DNA from: an uncultured Clostridium sp.
GTDB lineage: Bacteria; Bacillota; Clostridia; Clostridiales; Clostridiaceae
Direction of reading: 5' to 3'
Length of the DNA: 64,000 nt
NCBI RefSeq assembly: GCF_937920395.1
Contig: NZ_CALEVF010000036.1
Span: 1 to 64,000 of the forward strand
Part shown: positions 1 through 9,082 of the stretch, piece by piece
How positions within the stretch are numbered: position 1 is the stretch's first letter
How the letters are laid out: each line of letters begins with the position of its first letter
Made by a program: the position numbers and the translations under genes
The notes under the pieces: generated by a model
Databases searched by the model: none
Told to the model about the DNA's origin: nothing
What the model saw: the letters and a program-made list of their open reading frames with translations, nothing else

Positions 1-1
1 A

Positions 2-805
2 ATAAAAGTATTTTTAGGATCACAACTTGGGGATGAAAAAAGTACTATAGAACAAGTTCAATTCGGTGGGATTGATGCAATACGTATAGGTGCTGCACCA
101 CTTGCTGAGTTTAATAAACAAATAGGTGCTTTAATTCTTCCATATCTTTATAAAGATAAAGATCAAATGTTTAGAGTTCTTGAAGGACCAGTAGGAGAGA
201 AAATGTTTGCTAGTTTAGCAGCAGATAGTAAAATCGTAGGACTTAGTTGGGTAGATTCTGGAGCAAGAAATTTCTACAATACAAAGAAAGATGTAAAAAC
301 TCCAACTGACTTAAAAGGCTTAAAGATTAGAGTACAAGAAAGTAAACCTATGATGGATATGGTTAAAGATTTAGGCGCATCTGCTACTCCAATGGCTTAT
401 GGTGATGTATATAGTGCATTACAAACTGGAGTTGTAGATGGAGCAGAAAACAATTGGCCAAGTTATCTATCATCGAATCATTACCAAGTAGCAAAACATA
501 TCACAATTGATGAACATACAAGAGTTCCAGAAATGATAGCATTTAGTAAAATATCATGGGACAAAATATCAGCAAGCGATCAAAAAATAGTAAGAGCAGC
601 AGCAGTTGTTGGTGCAAATGTAGAAAGAACAGAATGGCTTAAACAGTCTGATGCAGCACAAGCTACAATAGTTAAAAAAGGTGGAGTTACAATTACTAAA
701 CTAACTGCTGATCAACAAGCATTATTCCAAAAAGCAGTTAAACCAATGTATTCAGCACATCCAGAATGGAAAGAAACAATTGATGCAATACTTGCTACAA
801 AATAA
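2..805 (+). CDS. dctP: TRAP transporter substrate-binding protein DctP (5' partial)
   Basis: Extracytoplasmic solute receptor of a tripartite ATP-independent periplasmic (TRAP) transporter. It captures a small organic acid and hands it to the DctQM membrane complex. The frame is open from the first bases of the window with no start codon, so the signal peptide and N-terminal lobe lie outside; the first in-window Met (167) is internal. Family features are the stretch GALILPYLYKDKDQMFRVLEG, the segment LKGLKIRVQES with the arginine that normally contacts the substrate carboxylate, and the downstream YGDVYSALQTGVVDGAENN motif. The dctQ and dctM genes follow in the same direction. The substrate cannot be deduced. 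Family assignment is certain. Confidence 0.95.
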   Translation: MKVFLGSQLGDEKSTIEQVQFGGIDAIRIGAAPLAEFNKQIGALILPYLYKDKDQMFRVLEGPVGEKMFASLAADSKIVGLSWVDSGARNFYNTKKDVKTPTDLKGLKIRVQESKPMMDMVKDLGASATPMAYGDVYSALQTGVVDGAENNWPSYLSSNHYQVAKHITIDEHTRVPEMIAFSKISWDKISASDQKIVRAAAVVGANVERTEWLKQSDAAQATIVKKGGVTITKLTADQQALFQKAVKPMYSAHPEWKETIDAILATK

Positions 806-821
806 TTAAGAATTAATCATG

Positions 822-865
822 GGAATCTGCTTTATTAAGGAAGTTGGACAGATAAAGCAGGTTCC
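822..865 (+). other. intercistronic stem-loop between dctP and dctQ
   Basis: The arms GGAATCTGCTTTAT (822-835) and ATAAAGCAGGTTCC (852-865) pair over 14 bp with one G-U pair and a 16-nt loop. No run of T follows, so it looks more like an mRNA-stabilising or attenuating hairpin than a full terminator. Such elements commonly let a binding-protein gene be expressed above its membrane partners; that role is inferred. Confidence 0.7.
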
Positions 866-891
866 TTCACTTTATAAAATAAAGGAGTGAA

Positions 892-1377
892 ATGCAATTG
901 AATACAATTAAAAAGATACTTAATAAAATAGATAGTGCTATAGAATACTTATGTATGACAACCTTAGTAATTATGGTTTGTATAGTTTTCTACCAGGTGT
1001 TTACTAGGTATATACTTGGATTTACACCTCGGTGGTCTGAAGAAACTTGTGTAATATTAATGATATGGCTAGGATTTATAGCTACAGCTATTGGCGTAAA
1101 AAAAGGTACACATTTGAGCATTAGTGCAGTAGTTAATTTATTTCCTAAAAAAGCACAAAAAATAATATTTTACTTCGATGAATTAGCAGTAATGCTTTTC
1201 GGAATCATTATATTTATTTATGGTAAACAATTAAGTGCAGATACAATGAGCTCAACACTTCCTGCAACTCAACTTCCATCAGGTGTTTTATATGCGGTTT
1301 TACCGGTTTGCGGAGTAATGATTATTATCTACACAATTATAAGAATTTTAGATTTAATTTTAGATAAACAAAATTAG
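892..1377 (+). CDS. dctQ: TRAP transporter small membrane subunit DctQ
   Basis: Small integral-membrane subunit of the TRAP transporter, needed with DctM for sodium- or proton-driven uptake. The 161-residue product has about four hydrophobic helices and the family stretch QVFTRYILGFTPRWSEE followed by WLGFIATAIGVKKGTHL. The usual DctQ length is 150-200 residues. The Shine-Dalgarno AAAGGAG (881-887) lies only 4 nt before ATG 892 but 10 nt before an in-frame TTG at 898, so the true start may be TTG 898. It sits between dctP and dctM with no internal terminator. Confidence 0.93.
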   Translation: MQLNTIKKILNKIDSAIEYLCMTTLVIMVCIVFYQVFTRYILGFTPRWSEETCVILMIWLGFIATAIGVKKGTHLSISAVVNLFPKKAQKIIFYFDELAVMLFGIIIFIYGKQLSADTMSSTLPATQLPSGVLYAVLPVCGVMIIIYTIIRILDLILDKQN

Positions 1378-1427
1378 GTTTGGTTAAAATTAAATTTAAT
1401 TAGCGGAAATTAAAATGGAGGTAAATT

Positions 1428-2720
1428 ATGGATACTAACACAATAGCGATTTTTATTTTACTCGGAGTATTCTTCGGATTACTTTTAGCAAAAGTACCAA
1501 TAACTTTCTCATTAGGATTATCAGCTGTTGCAACAGCATTATATTTGCAAGTCCCATTAATGGCAGTTGCACAGCAAATAGCAAAAGGAATTAGTTCTTT
1601 TTCTTTAATTACTATTCCTTTCTTTATACTTGCAGGCGAGATTATGGGGCAAGGGGGTATCTCGACTCGGCTAGTTAACTTTTCAAGAGTAATAGTTGGA
1701 AGGATAAGAGGCGGACTAGCTATGGTTGATGTTCTTGCTTGCTTATTCTTTGGAGGACTTTCTGGTTCCTCAGTAGCAGATACAACATCCATTGGATCTA
1801 TTATGATTCCTATGATGGAAAAAGAAGGTTACGATAAAGACTTTGCAGTTTGTGTAACCGTAGCATCAGCGACTCAAGGAGTACTTGTACCTCCAAGTCA
1901 TAATTTGATTCTTTTTTCACTAGCAGCTGGTGGAATATCTATTAGTAGTTTATTCTTAGCTGGTATTGTACCAGGAGTTTTACTAGGAGCGTCAGTAATG
2001 GTGTTCAGTTATTTTATGGCTGTAAAAAGAAAATACCCTGTAAGTGCAAAAATACCTTTTAAACAAAAACTATATATGTTAAAAGATGGTATTCTTGGAT
2101 TATTCACAGCAGTAATTATTATGGGTGGTATTATGTCAGGTATTTGTACTGCTACAGAATCAGCAGCACTTGCAACAGTTTATGCGTTTATCATCACTTT
2201 CTTTGTATATAAAGATGTACCACTATCTAGGATGGGTGCTATACTTAGAAAGTCATTGAACACTATTGGAATGGTTATGGGTCTAATAGCAGCATCAGCA
2301 GCTTTTGGTTGGATGATAGCAATGGTTCAATTACCAGCACTTGTAACAAATGGATTAATATCAATAACAGATAATAGAATATTAATATTTTTACTTATAA
2401 ATCTTATATTACTTTTCCTTGGATGCATAATGGATATGGCTCCATTAATTCTTATTGCCACACCAATATTATTGCCAGTAGTAATACAATTCGGCATGGA
2501 TCCAATTCAATTTGGAATTGTATTAATGTTAAATCTTGGTATAGGTTTACTTACACCACCAGTTGGTTCAACATTATTTGTAGGTTGCTCTATCGGAAAC
2601 ATATCAATAGAGAAAGTTACAAAAGCATTATTTCCATTCTATGGCGTAATGGTAGCAGTTCTATTAGTTTTGACTTTTGTTCCAGGATTGTCACTAATGC
2701 TTCCTCATATGTTTTCATAA
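1428..2720 (+). CDS. dctM: TRAP transporter large permease DctM
   Basis: Large membrane subunit that forms the transport pathway of the TRAP system. The 430-residue product is hydrophobic throughout, with about 12 membrane segments. It has the family motifs GLSGSSVADTTSIGSIMIP near residue 110 and CIMDMAPLILIATPILLPV plus NLGIGLLTPPVGSTLFVG in the C-terminal half. GGAGGT (1417-1422) precedes ATG 1428 at normal spacing. It is the last gene of the dctPQM unit, and a strong terminator follows at 2768-2820. Length is typical. Confidence 0.96.
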   Translation: MDTNTIAIFILLGVFFGLLLAKVPITFSLGLSAVATALYLQVPLMAVAQQIAKGISSFSLITIPFFILAGEIMGQGGISTRLVNFSRVIVGRIRGGLAMVDVLACLFFGGLSGSSVADTTSIGSIMIPMMEKEGYDKDFAVCVTVASATQGVLVPPSHNLILFSLAAGGISISSLFLAGIVPGVLLGASVMVFSYFMAVKRKYPVSAKIPFKQKLYMLKDGILGLFTAVIIMGGIMSGICTATESAALATVYAFIITFFVYKDVPLSRMGAILRKSLNTIGMVMGLIAASAAFGWMIAMVQLPALVTNGLISITDNRILIFLLINLILLFLGCIMDMAPLILIATPILLPVVIQFGMDPIQFGIVLMLNLGIGLLTPPVGSTLFVGCSIGNISIEKVTKALFPFYGVMVAVLLVLTFVPGLSLMLPHMFS

Positions 2721-2767
2721 TTAATGATAAAAAAGTGAGCTTAATATTGTAATTATGATAAATTAAT

Positions 2768-2820
2768 ATAATCCCTGTAGTAACTTAGATATAAGTAACT
2801 ATAGGGATTATATGTTTTTT
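2768..2820 (+). terminator. intrinsic terminator after dctM
   Basis: A 20-nt left arm (2768-2787) and right arm (2792-2811) pair with one G-U pair and one mismatch around a GATA loop, then T6 (2815-2820). The arms include ATAATCCCTGTAGT and ACTATAGGGATTAT. Confidence 0.9.
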
Positions 2821-2959
2821 GCTACCCTAAGAATAGTTTATAGATATGTGAATGAATTAGTAACTTTGAAAGGTAATATAGAATTTAAGGGTGATAAAGA
2901 TTATACTATAGGAAAATACAATGTAATAAAAAAATAATTAACTATATGGAGGTCATTAA

Positions 2960-3952
2960 ATGTCTTTTTTACTTAAAACTTTAGAAAATTGCAAATTAAC
3001 TTTAAACAACAGATTGGTTATGCCACCAATGGCTACGTCAAAATCAGATCAGAATGGTATGGTAAGCAAAGCTATGTTAGATTATTATGATGAAAAATCT
3101 AAGGGTGGGTATATCTCACTTATTATTATAGAACACAGTTTTATTACACTGGCTGGAAAGGCTAGTGAAAAACAACTTTCTATTGCACAGGATAATAACG
3201 TTGCAGGTTTAAAAAAATTATCTGACACTATTCATAAAAATGGATCTAAAACAGTAATGCAAATAAATCATGCTGGAAGTTCAACAAGTAAAGAAATCAC
3301 AGGGCTTAACCCAGTAGGTCCAACAGCTATTATAAATCCAAATTCAAGTATTGTACCAGATGAACTTTCAATAAAGGAAATTAAAAATATAATTTTAGAA
3401 TTCAGAAATGCTGCAAGGCGTGTTAAAGAAGCTGGATTTGATGGTGTAGAAATTCATTCTGCTCATGGATATCTTCTAAATCAGTTTTTTTCGCCTTTGA
3501 CTAACAAGAGAAATGATGAATATGGCGGAGATTTGCTTTCTAGAATTAAAATACATTTAGATATTATTAAAGCTGTACGTGATGTTGTTGGTGAGGATTT
3601 TCCTATACTTTTAAGGCTTGGTGCTAGTGATAATATGGAGGGCGGTATTACAATTGGAGATAGTAAAATTGCAGCAGTATCTTTTGAGAAGGCGGGTATA
3701 GATATTCTTGATATTTCTGGAGGCTTTTGTAGATTTATAATTCCAGGTAACACTAGCCAAGGGTATTTTTCACCTTTAAGCAAGGCTATAAAGGAGGCTG
3801 TGTCTATCCCAGTTTTGCTTACTGGCGGAATTACAAAGGCAGAGGCTGCTGAAAGACTTTTGTCTTCTGGAAAAGCTGATCTTATTGGAGTAGGTAGAGC
3901 TATATATAAAGATTCTAAGTGGGCAGAAAAGGCTATAAATAGTTTTAAATAG
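2960..3952 (+). CDS. NADH:flavin oxidoreductase, Old Yellow Enzyme family
   Basis: FMN-dependent TIM-barrel reductase of the Old Yellow Enzyme family, which reduces activated C=C bonds or similar electrophiles with NAD(P)H. The 330-residue length is that of the single-domain form; the 2,4-dienoyl-CoA reductase type would add Fe-S and pyridine-nucleotide domains. N-terminal LNNRLVMPPMAT is the flavin-binding start, and EIHSAHGYLLNQFFSP carries the histidines at 166 and 169. FSPLTNKRNDEYGG is diagnostic, and a C-terminal VGRAIYKD closes the phosphate-binding region. TGGAGGT (2947-2953) precedes the ATG. It appears monocistronic, between two terminator-like hairpins. The physiological substrate is unknown. 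Confidence 0.93.
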   Translation: MSFLLKTLENCKLTLNNRLVMPPMATSKSDQNGMVSKAMLDYYDEKSKGGYISLIIIEHSFITLAGKASEKQLSIAQDNNVAGLKKLSDTIHKNGSKTVMQINHAGSSTSKEITGLNPVGPTAIINPNSSIVPDELSIKEIKNIILEFRNAARRVKEAGFDGVEIHSAHGYLLNQFFSPLTNKRNDEYGGDLLSRIKIHLDIIKAVRDVVGEDFPILLRLGASDNMEGGITIGDSKIAAVSFEKAGIDILDISGGFCRFIIPGNTSQGYFSPLSKAIKEAVSIPVLLTGGITKAEAAERLLSSGKADLIGVGRAIYKDSKWAEKAINSFK

Positions 3953-3996
3953 AAATATTAAAATAAAAAAACAATAATAAACCATATATTTACATG

Positions 3997-4045
3997 ATAT
4001 AAAAGAAAGCACAGTTTTTTTAGAAAATTGTGTTTTCTTTTATAT
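3997..4045 (+). terminator. terminator-like hairpin after the OYE gene
   Basis: ATATAAAAGAAAGCACA (3997-4013) pairs with TGTGTTTTCTTTTATAT (4029-4045) with one G-U pair. The stem is A/T-rich with T7 inside the loop, so termination could work on either strand. Confidence 0.6.
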
Positions 4046-4100
4046 ATTGTCAAACAATTTAGTCTATTGTATACAAATAACAGCTATTTAAGCTAAATTA

Positions 4101-4109
4101 TGGTATAAT
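4101..4109 (+). promoter_or_regulatory. extended -10 promoter for the 100-aa ORF/clpB unit
   Basis: TGGTATAAT (4101-4109) is an exact extended -10 element. No convincing -35 is present. It lies about 95 nt before the small ORF. I found no CIRCE (HrcA) inverted repeat and no CtsR heptad pair near it. Confidence 0.5.
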
Positions 4110-4204
4110 ATAAGATGAATAGAAATCGTGCATGGATGGATAAAATAAACGAGCAACTTTTATTTATATGTTTCCTGGATGCTTAAGAAGGAAGGAAAAT
4201 AACG

Positions 4205-4507
4205 ATGATAATGCTTCAGAAAATATATAAACTTTGTGAATGCTTTGAGAAACAAGATAGAAAAACAGGTATTATGAAATTAATAAATAAAGGCTATAGT
4301 GAGGGTACTTCAATTAAATATTACAATATATGGAGAAGACATTATATGGATTCAAATAGTAAAGACCTGATGGTTTCAGGTATTTATATAGAAACTCGCA
4401 GAGAAAGAAAGCTTCTAGAGGAGTGTACATTTTCGGAACGTCAAAGGTATCTTGAAGCACTAAGCAAAGAACAACTTATTAAGATAACACAAGCAGTGCT
4501 TAAATAA
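4205..4507 (+). CDS. small protein of unknown function upstream of clpB
   Basis: I do not recognise this 100-residue protein. It is charged, soluble and probably mostly helical, with no signal or membrane segment. Residues about 20-47 (GIMKLINKGYSEGTSIKYYN) look like a helix-turn-helix, so a DNA-binding role is possible but unproven. A purine-rich GAAGGAAGG site (about 4187-4195) precedes ATG 4205 and a second in-frame ATG at 4211. TTTCCT at 4171-4176 could pair with AGGAAA at 4193-4198 and mask this site. The gene ends 53 nt before clpB with no terminator between, so the two may be co-transcribed. Confidence 0.6.
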   Translation: MIMLQKIYKLCECFEKQDRKTGIMKLINKGYSEGTSIKYYNIWRRHYMDSNSKDLMVSGIYIETRRERKLLEECTFSERQRYLEALSKEQLIKITQAVLK

Positions 4508-4560
4508 TATAAAATTCTATAATACGATAATAATTAAATAAAAAAGGGAGGATTATATAC

Positions 4561-7173
4561 ATGGATGTAGAAAAATTAACGGTAAAGGTTCAACAATCAT
4601 TAAATGAGGCACAGTCATTAGCTGTTAAAAATAATCATCAGCAGGTAGATACGATTCATTTATTTGCAGCACTCATAGCTCAGGATGATGGACTCATTCC
4701 TAATATATTTAGTAAAATGGGAGTGGATATAACTAAGCTTAATTACGATATTAAAAATGAACTTGGAAGGATGCCCAAAGTTACTGGTAGTGGCGCTGAT
4801 AGTGGATCCGTATACGCTACTAGAAGACTTGATGAGGTTTTTGTGAAAGCTGAAGCTGAAGCTAAAAAATTTAAAGATTCATTTATAAGTGTTGAACACG
4901 TTATGCTTGGACTTATGGATGTAAAAACTAAAGAGATTGCAGACATATTAAAAAAATTCAATATAACTAAAGATGCATTTTTAAGTGTACTCTCTACCGT
5001 AAGAGGCAGTCAAAGAGTGGATAATGTTGACCCTGAAGGTACTTATGATGCACTGGTAAAATATGGTTCAAACCTTGTAGAACAAGCGAAAAAACATAAA
5101 TTAGATCCAGTAATCGGACGTGATGAGGAAATTAGGAGAGTTATAAGAATACTTTCTAGAAGAACTAAAAATAACCCAGTGCTTATAGGAGAGCCTGGAG
5201 TTGGTAAAACTGCTATAGTTGAGGGCTTGGCTCAACGAATTGTAAAGGGAGATGTACCGGAAGGTCTTAAGAATAAAATAATATTTTCTTTAGACATGGG
5301 AGCTCTTATTGCAGGTGCTAAATTTAAAGGTGAGTTTGAGGAAAGACTCAAAGCAGTTCTTAAAGAAGTAGAAACTAGTGAAGGAAAAATAATTTTATTT
5401 ATAGATGAAATTCATAATATTGTTGGTGCAGGTAAATCAGAGGGTTCTATGGATGCTGGTAACATGATAAAACCACTTCTTGCAAGAGGAAGTCTTCATT
5501 GCATTGGAGCAACTACTTTTGATGAATATAGAAAATATTTAGAAAAAGATAAAGCTTTAGAGAGAAGATTTCAGCCAGTAACAATTGATGAACCTACAGT
5601 GGAAGATACTGTGTCAATCCTTAGAGGACTTAAAGAAAAATTTGAGGTTTACCATGGTATAAGAATCCATGACTCAGCAATAGTAGCTGCAGCAAAACTT
5701 TCAGATAGATATATAACACAAAGATTTCTACCAGACAAAGCAATAGATCTTATAGATGAGGCATGTGCTATGATAAGGACTGATATAGATAGCATGCCAA
5801 CTGAGATGGACATGCTTAAACGAAAGGTATTTCAATTAGAAATTGAGAAAAAGGCATTGTCTAAAGAAAATGATGATGCATCAAAGAAAAGGCTTATTAC
5901 ACTTGAGAAAGAATTAAGCAATTTAAAAGATAAAGACAATGAAATGACAGCAAAATATGAGAAAGAAAAATCTAAGATAGTTGAAATCAGAAATTTAAAA
6001 GCTAAGTTAGATGATTCAAGGGGCGAAATAGAAAAATCGGAAAGAGAGTATGATTTAAATAAGGTAGCAGAACTTAAATATGGAGTAATTCCAAAACTAG
6101 AGGCTCAGATAAAAGAAAAAGAAGGAGCAATCCATAATAATAATGAAACGTCTATGCTTAAAGAAGAGGTAACTGAAAAGGAAATAGCACAGATAGTGTC
6201 AAAGTGGACGGGTATACCTGTAACAAATCTAGAAGAAGGCGAAAGGCAAAAGCTCTTAAGGCTTGAAGATGAATTATCGAAGAGAGTGATTGGTCAAAAA
6301 GAAGCAGTAACTGCTGTTTCAAATGCTGTAATAAGAGCAAGAGCAGGACTTAAAGATCCTAAGAGACCTATTGGTTCATTCATATTTCTTGGACCTACTG
6401 GGGTTGGTAAAACAGAGCTTGCTAAAACTTTAGCTATGGTATTATTTGAAAGTAAAGATAATATAATAAGGATAGATATGTCAGAATACATGGAAAAGTA
6501 TTCTGTATCAAGACTTATAGGAGCTCCACCTGGTTATGTAGGTTATGAAGAGGGTGGACAACTTACTGAAGCTGTTAGGAGAAAACCTTATAGTGTAATA
6601 TTATTTGATGAAATAGAAAAAGCACATGAGGATGTATTTAATATCTTCCTTCAAATATTAGATGATGGTCGTTTAACTGATAATCAAGGCAAGGTAGTTG
6701 ATTTTAAAAATTGTATAATAATCATGACTTCAAATATCGGGAGCGATTATCTTTTAGAAAATAAAGAAAGTGGTGGCATTGAGAAGAGTATTCGTGATAA
6801 AGTTATGAGTGAGCTCAAGGCTAAATTTAAACCGGAATTTTTAAATAGGTTGGATGATATCATATTATTTAAACCTTTAGAAACAAAGGAAATAGAAGGG
6901 ATAGTTGATATATTCCTTGCAGATATTCAAAATAGGCTTAAGGATAAGAATATAACTATGAAAGTTACGACAGAGGCTAAGAAGCTTATGGCAGATGAAG
7001 GATATGATCCAGTTTATGGAGCACGACCACTCAAGAGATATATTGAAAATGTTTTGGAAACATCTATTTCTAAAAAGATTATTAAAGGAGACATAAATGA
7101 CGGTTCAGTCATTGGTGTTGATGCTAAAGATGATCAAATTGTTATAGAAAAAATAAGTAACTCTATAAAATAG
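4561..7173 (+). CDS. clpB: ATP-dependent disaggregase ClpB
   Basis: Hexameric Hsp100 chaperone that extracts polypeptides from aggregates together with DnaK. The 870-residue product has all ClpB parts. The N domain carries the two Clp-N repeats (1-150). NBD1 has Walker A GEPGVGKT at 210-217 and Walker B FIDEIH near 280. A coiled-coil middle domain (about 405-535) distinguishes ClpB from ClpA and ClpC. NBD2 has Walker A GPTGVGKT from 611 and LFDEIEKAH at 681-689, and the C-terminal region contains YGARPLKR. No ClpP-binding IGL/F loop is evident. AGGGAGGA lies 9 nt before the ATG. A hairpin terminator follows. Confidence 0.98.
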   Translation: MDVEKLTVKVQQSLNEAQSLAVKNNHQQVDTIHLFAALIAQDDGLIPNIFSKMGVDITKLNYDIKNELGRMPKVTGSGADSGSVYATRRLDEVFVKAEAEAKKFKDSFISVEHVMLGLMDVKTKEIADILKKFNITKDAFLSVLSTVRGSQRVDNVDPEGTYDALVKYGSNLVEQAKKHKLDPVIGRDEEIRRVIRILSRRTKNNPVLIGEPGVGKTAIVEGLAQRIVKGDVPEGLKNKIIFSLDMGALIAGAKFKGEFEERLKAVLKEVETSEGKIILFIDEIHNIVGAGKSEGSMDAGNMIKPLLARGSLHCIGATTFDEYRKYLEKDKALERRFQPVTIDEPTVEDTVSILRGLKEKFEVYHGIRIHDSAIVAAAKLSDRYITQRFLPDKAIDLIDEACAMIRTDIDSMPTEMDMLKRKVFQLEIEKKALSKENDDASKKRLITLEKELSNLKDKDNEMTAKYEKEKSKIVEIRNLKAKLDDSRGEIEKSEREYDLNKVAELKYGVIPKLEAQIKEKEGAIHNNNETSMLKEEVTEKEIAQIVSKWTGIPVTNLEEGERQKLLRLEDELSKRVIGQKEAVTAVSNAVIRARAGLKDPKRPIGSFIFLGPTGVGKTELAKTLAMVLFESKDNIIRIDMSEYMEKYSVSRLIGAPPGYVGYEEGGQLTEAVRRKPYSVILFDEIEKAHEDVFNIFLQILDDGRLTDNQGKVVDFKNCIIIMTSNIGSDYLLENKESGGIEKSIRDKVMSELKAKFKPEFLNRLDDIILFKPLETKEIEGIVDIFLADIQNRLKDKNITMKVTTEAKKLMADEGYDPVYGARPLKRYIENVLETSISKKIIKGDINDGSVIGVDAKDDQIVIEKISNSIK

Positions 7174-7195
7174 TATTAATTTAAAATAGGTTGGG

Positions 7196-7227
7196 AAAAG
7201 GATGTCATAAAGGCATCCTTTTTTTAT
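7196..7227 (+). terminator. intrinsic terminator after clpB
   Basis: AAAAGGATG (7196-7204) pairs with CATCCTTTT (7214-7222), and the T-run continues to about 7226. Confidence 0.88.
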
Positions 7228-7316
7228 AAAAAACTAATAAAAATTGTTCTTGAGTATGTAAATAAAAGACTTTGATTTACATGAAATTAATGAACTGAAT
7301 AACAGGAGATGATCAT

Positions 7317-7848
7317 ATGAATGGTTTGACGATAGATATGAAAGGAATATTTGCGGCATCAGTGACTCCTTTTGATAAGGAGAACAGAATAAATGATAAA
7401 GTTTTACTAAAACTTATGGAAAGAAATATTCAAAAGTCCTGCAATTGCAGGAGTAAAACATACATATCTTAATTTATATCAACTCGAGAGAATAAAAAAT
7501 TTAAAAAATTCTCTTTATATGTATAATGGATTTGATGAAATTTTGGTGGCAGGTCTTGCTATGGGTGCAGATGGAGCAATAGGAAGTACATTTAATTTTA
7601 TGTATCCACATTATAAAAAGATAAAAGAAGCATTTGAATCATTAAATCATGAGGAGGCAAGAAATCTTCAAGTTAAAGCAAATAATATAATGGAGGCATT
7701 ATGTAGTGTAGGATTAATACCAGCAATAAAGTATATTCTTACTCTTCGTGGAATTGATGCTGGAGTATTAAGAAAGCCATTTTCTGAACTTAATGATGTT
7801 CAAAAGAAATATATTGAAGACATACTTGAATCTAATCTTGTTTATTAA
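7317..7848 (+). pseudogene. N-acetylneuraminate lyase/DapA-family gene with a large internal deletion
   Basis: This is a broken aldolase gene. ATG 7317, after CAGGAGATGA, starts MNGLTIDMKGIFAASVTPFD, the N-terminus of the NanA/DapA family. After about 40 codons (KLMERNIQK) the frame runs into a stop near 7474. A second frame takes over at about 7438 with PAIAGVKHTYLNLYQLERIK, which holds the Schiff-base lysine in VKHT, and continues to 7848 with the normal C-terminus. About 120-130 codons of the barrel, including the catalytic Tyr region, are missing, and the join is also out of frame. A 16-bp perfect palindrome, TCCTGCAATTGCAGGA (7437-7452), sits at the junction. It was probably sialic-acid lyase rather than dihydrodipicolinate synthase. 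Confidence 0.9.
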
Positions 7849-7860
7849 TATATAAAAAAT

Positions 7861-7920
7861 AGCTCTCAATTGTAAATCTAATGATAAGTTAGGATTGCAA
7901 TTGGAGGCTTTTGTTTTATT
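7861..7920 (+). terminator. terminator-like hairpin after the nanA pseudogene
   Basis: AGCTCTCAATTGTAAATC (from 7861) pairs imperfectly with GATTGCAATTGGAGGCT (about 7893-7909), with several G-U pairs, followed by TTTGTTTTATT. Confidence 0.65.
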
Positions 7921-8048
7921 ATATAAGTATACTAATTTTTGTACATAAAAATTAAGGTTGAAATTAAATCTATAAAGGTAGATAATTAGATATAATATGA
8001 TTTTTTATATCATTTAAATAAAGCAAGTTACTAAAGGAGAAAGTATAT

Positions 8049-8876
8049 ATGATTAAATATAAATGGTGTGTATGTGATATGGATGGAACATTATTAAATT
8101 CAGATAATGCTATATCAAAGGATAATGAGGTTGCACTAAAAAAGCTTCAAAAGATGGGTGTAGAAGTAATTATTGCATCAGGAAGATTGGATCTTATGGT
8201 GAAGGTTTATATAAAGCAGTTGGGGTTAAAAGGACCTGTTATATCTTGTAATGGGGGACTCGTTAGGAATATTAAAACAGGCGAAGTTCTTTATTCGAAG
8301 TTAATGGATAAAATTGCAGTAAAAGAGGTTACAACTTACTGTAGTAATAATAAAATAGAGTTTATTATATACACTGCAGATATTGTATATACCACTAAAA
8401 ATAATTCAGTAGGTAAAAGATATGAAGACCGTAATAAGTTTTTATTAAAAGATGAACAGATACCTATAAAATATATAGATGATAAAACAATGGAAAATAT
8501 TAATGATATAGATGCTTTTAAAGTTTTGTTAGTTTGTGAAAAACACGAGGAGATCATATTACTCGAAAAACATTTTTCAAAATATGATAATCTTACGGTA
8601 GTGAGTTCGGCAAAAGGGCTTTTAGATATTATGGCATCAGATATTTCTAAAGGAAATGCTTTAGAAATATTGTCAAAAAAATTAAATGTAGGGTTAGATG
8701 AAATTATAGTTTTTGGAGATAATTACAATGACATGGAAATGTTTAAATGTGCGGGAATGCCTATAGCTATGGAAAATGCCGTAGAGGATATAAAACTTGC
8801 GGCAAAATATATAACTAAATCTAATAATGAGTCTGGAATAGCGTATGCTATAAACAATTATATATTAAAAGAGTGA
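8049..8876 (+). CDS. Cof-type HAD-IIB family sugar-phosphate phosphatase
   Basis: Cytoplasmic haloacid-dehalogenase phosphatase, subclass IIB, usually acting on sugar phosphates or phosphorylated cofactors. The 275-residue product has motif I DMDGTLLNSD (nucleophile Asp near residue 10), motif II ASGR, a C2-type cap (about 90-190), motif III lysine in KGNALE and motif IV GDNYNDMEMF with the Mg-binding aspartates. AAAGGAGA (8033-8040) precedes the ATG. It is a single gene between terminators. Exact substrate cannot be read from sequence. Confidence 0.93.
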   Translation: MIKYKWCVCDMDGTLLNSDNAISKDNEVALKKLQKMGVEVIIASGRLDLMVKVYIKQLGLKGPVISCNGGLVRNIKTGEVLYSKLMDKIAVKEVTTYCSNNKIEFIIYTADIVYTTKNNSVGKRYEDRNKFLLKDEQIPIKYIDDKTMENINDIDAFKVLLVCEKHEEIILLEKHFSKYDNLTVVSSAKGLLDIMASDISKGNALEILSKKLNVGLDEIIVFGDNYNDMEMFKCAGMPIAMENAVEDIKLAAKYITKSNNESGIAYAINNYILKE

Positions 8877-8909
8877 TTATAATGTAAAAAACAAGCAAAA
8901 AAATGTAAG

Positions 8910-8965
8910 ATTAAGTCTAGAGTGAATCGTAAAGGTTTTGCTCTAGGCTTAATTTGTGTTTTTTT
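8910..8965 (+). terminator. intrinsic terminator after the Cof-family gene
   Basis: ATTAAGTCTAGAG (8910-8922) pairs with CTCTAGGCTTAAT (8941-8953), then GTGTTTTTTT. Confidence 0.85.
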
Positions 8966-8975
8966 AATGATATAG

Positions 8976-9004
8976 TTTAAGTTTACTCGCAAGTCGGGTA
9001 TAAT
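8976..9004 (+). promoter_or_regulatory. candidate promoter for the ABC exporter operon
   Basis: A TATAAT box at 8999-9004 has a weak -35 TTTAAG at 8976-8981 (17-bp spacer), about 80 nt before the ATP-binding gene. Confidence 0.4.
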
Positions 9005-9082
9005 ATATTATTGATATATTTTATAATAATATTATAAGCAAATTAGATTATGAAAATATAAAGTAGAAGATAGGAGATTATA

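Noticed and set aside
1400-1792. 130-codon minus-strand ORF within dctM
   Set aside because: Antisense of a hydrophobic permease gene without its own signals.
7519-7848. Stand-alone 109-residue aldolase protein
   Set aside because: The ATG at 7519 is internal to the NanA C-terminal part; homology starts at about 7438 and the N-terminal part is just upstream in another frame, so it is a pseudogene.
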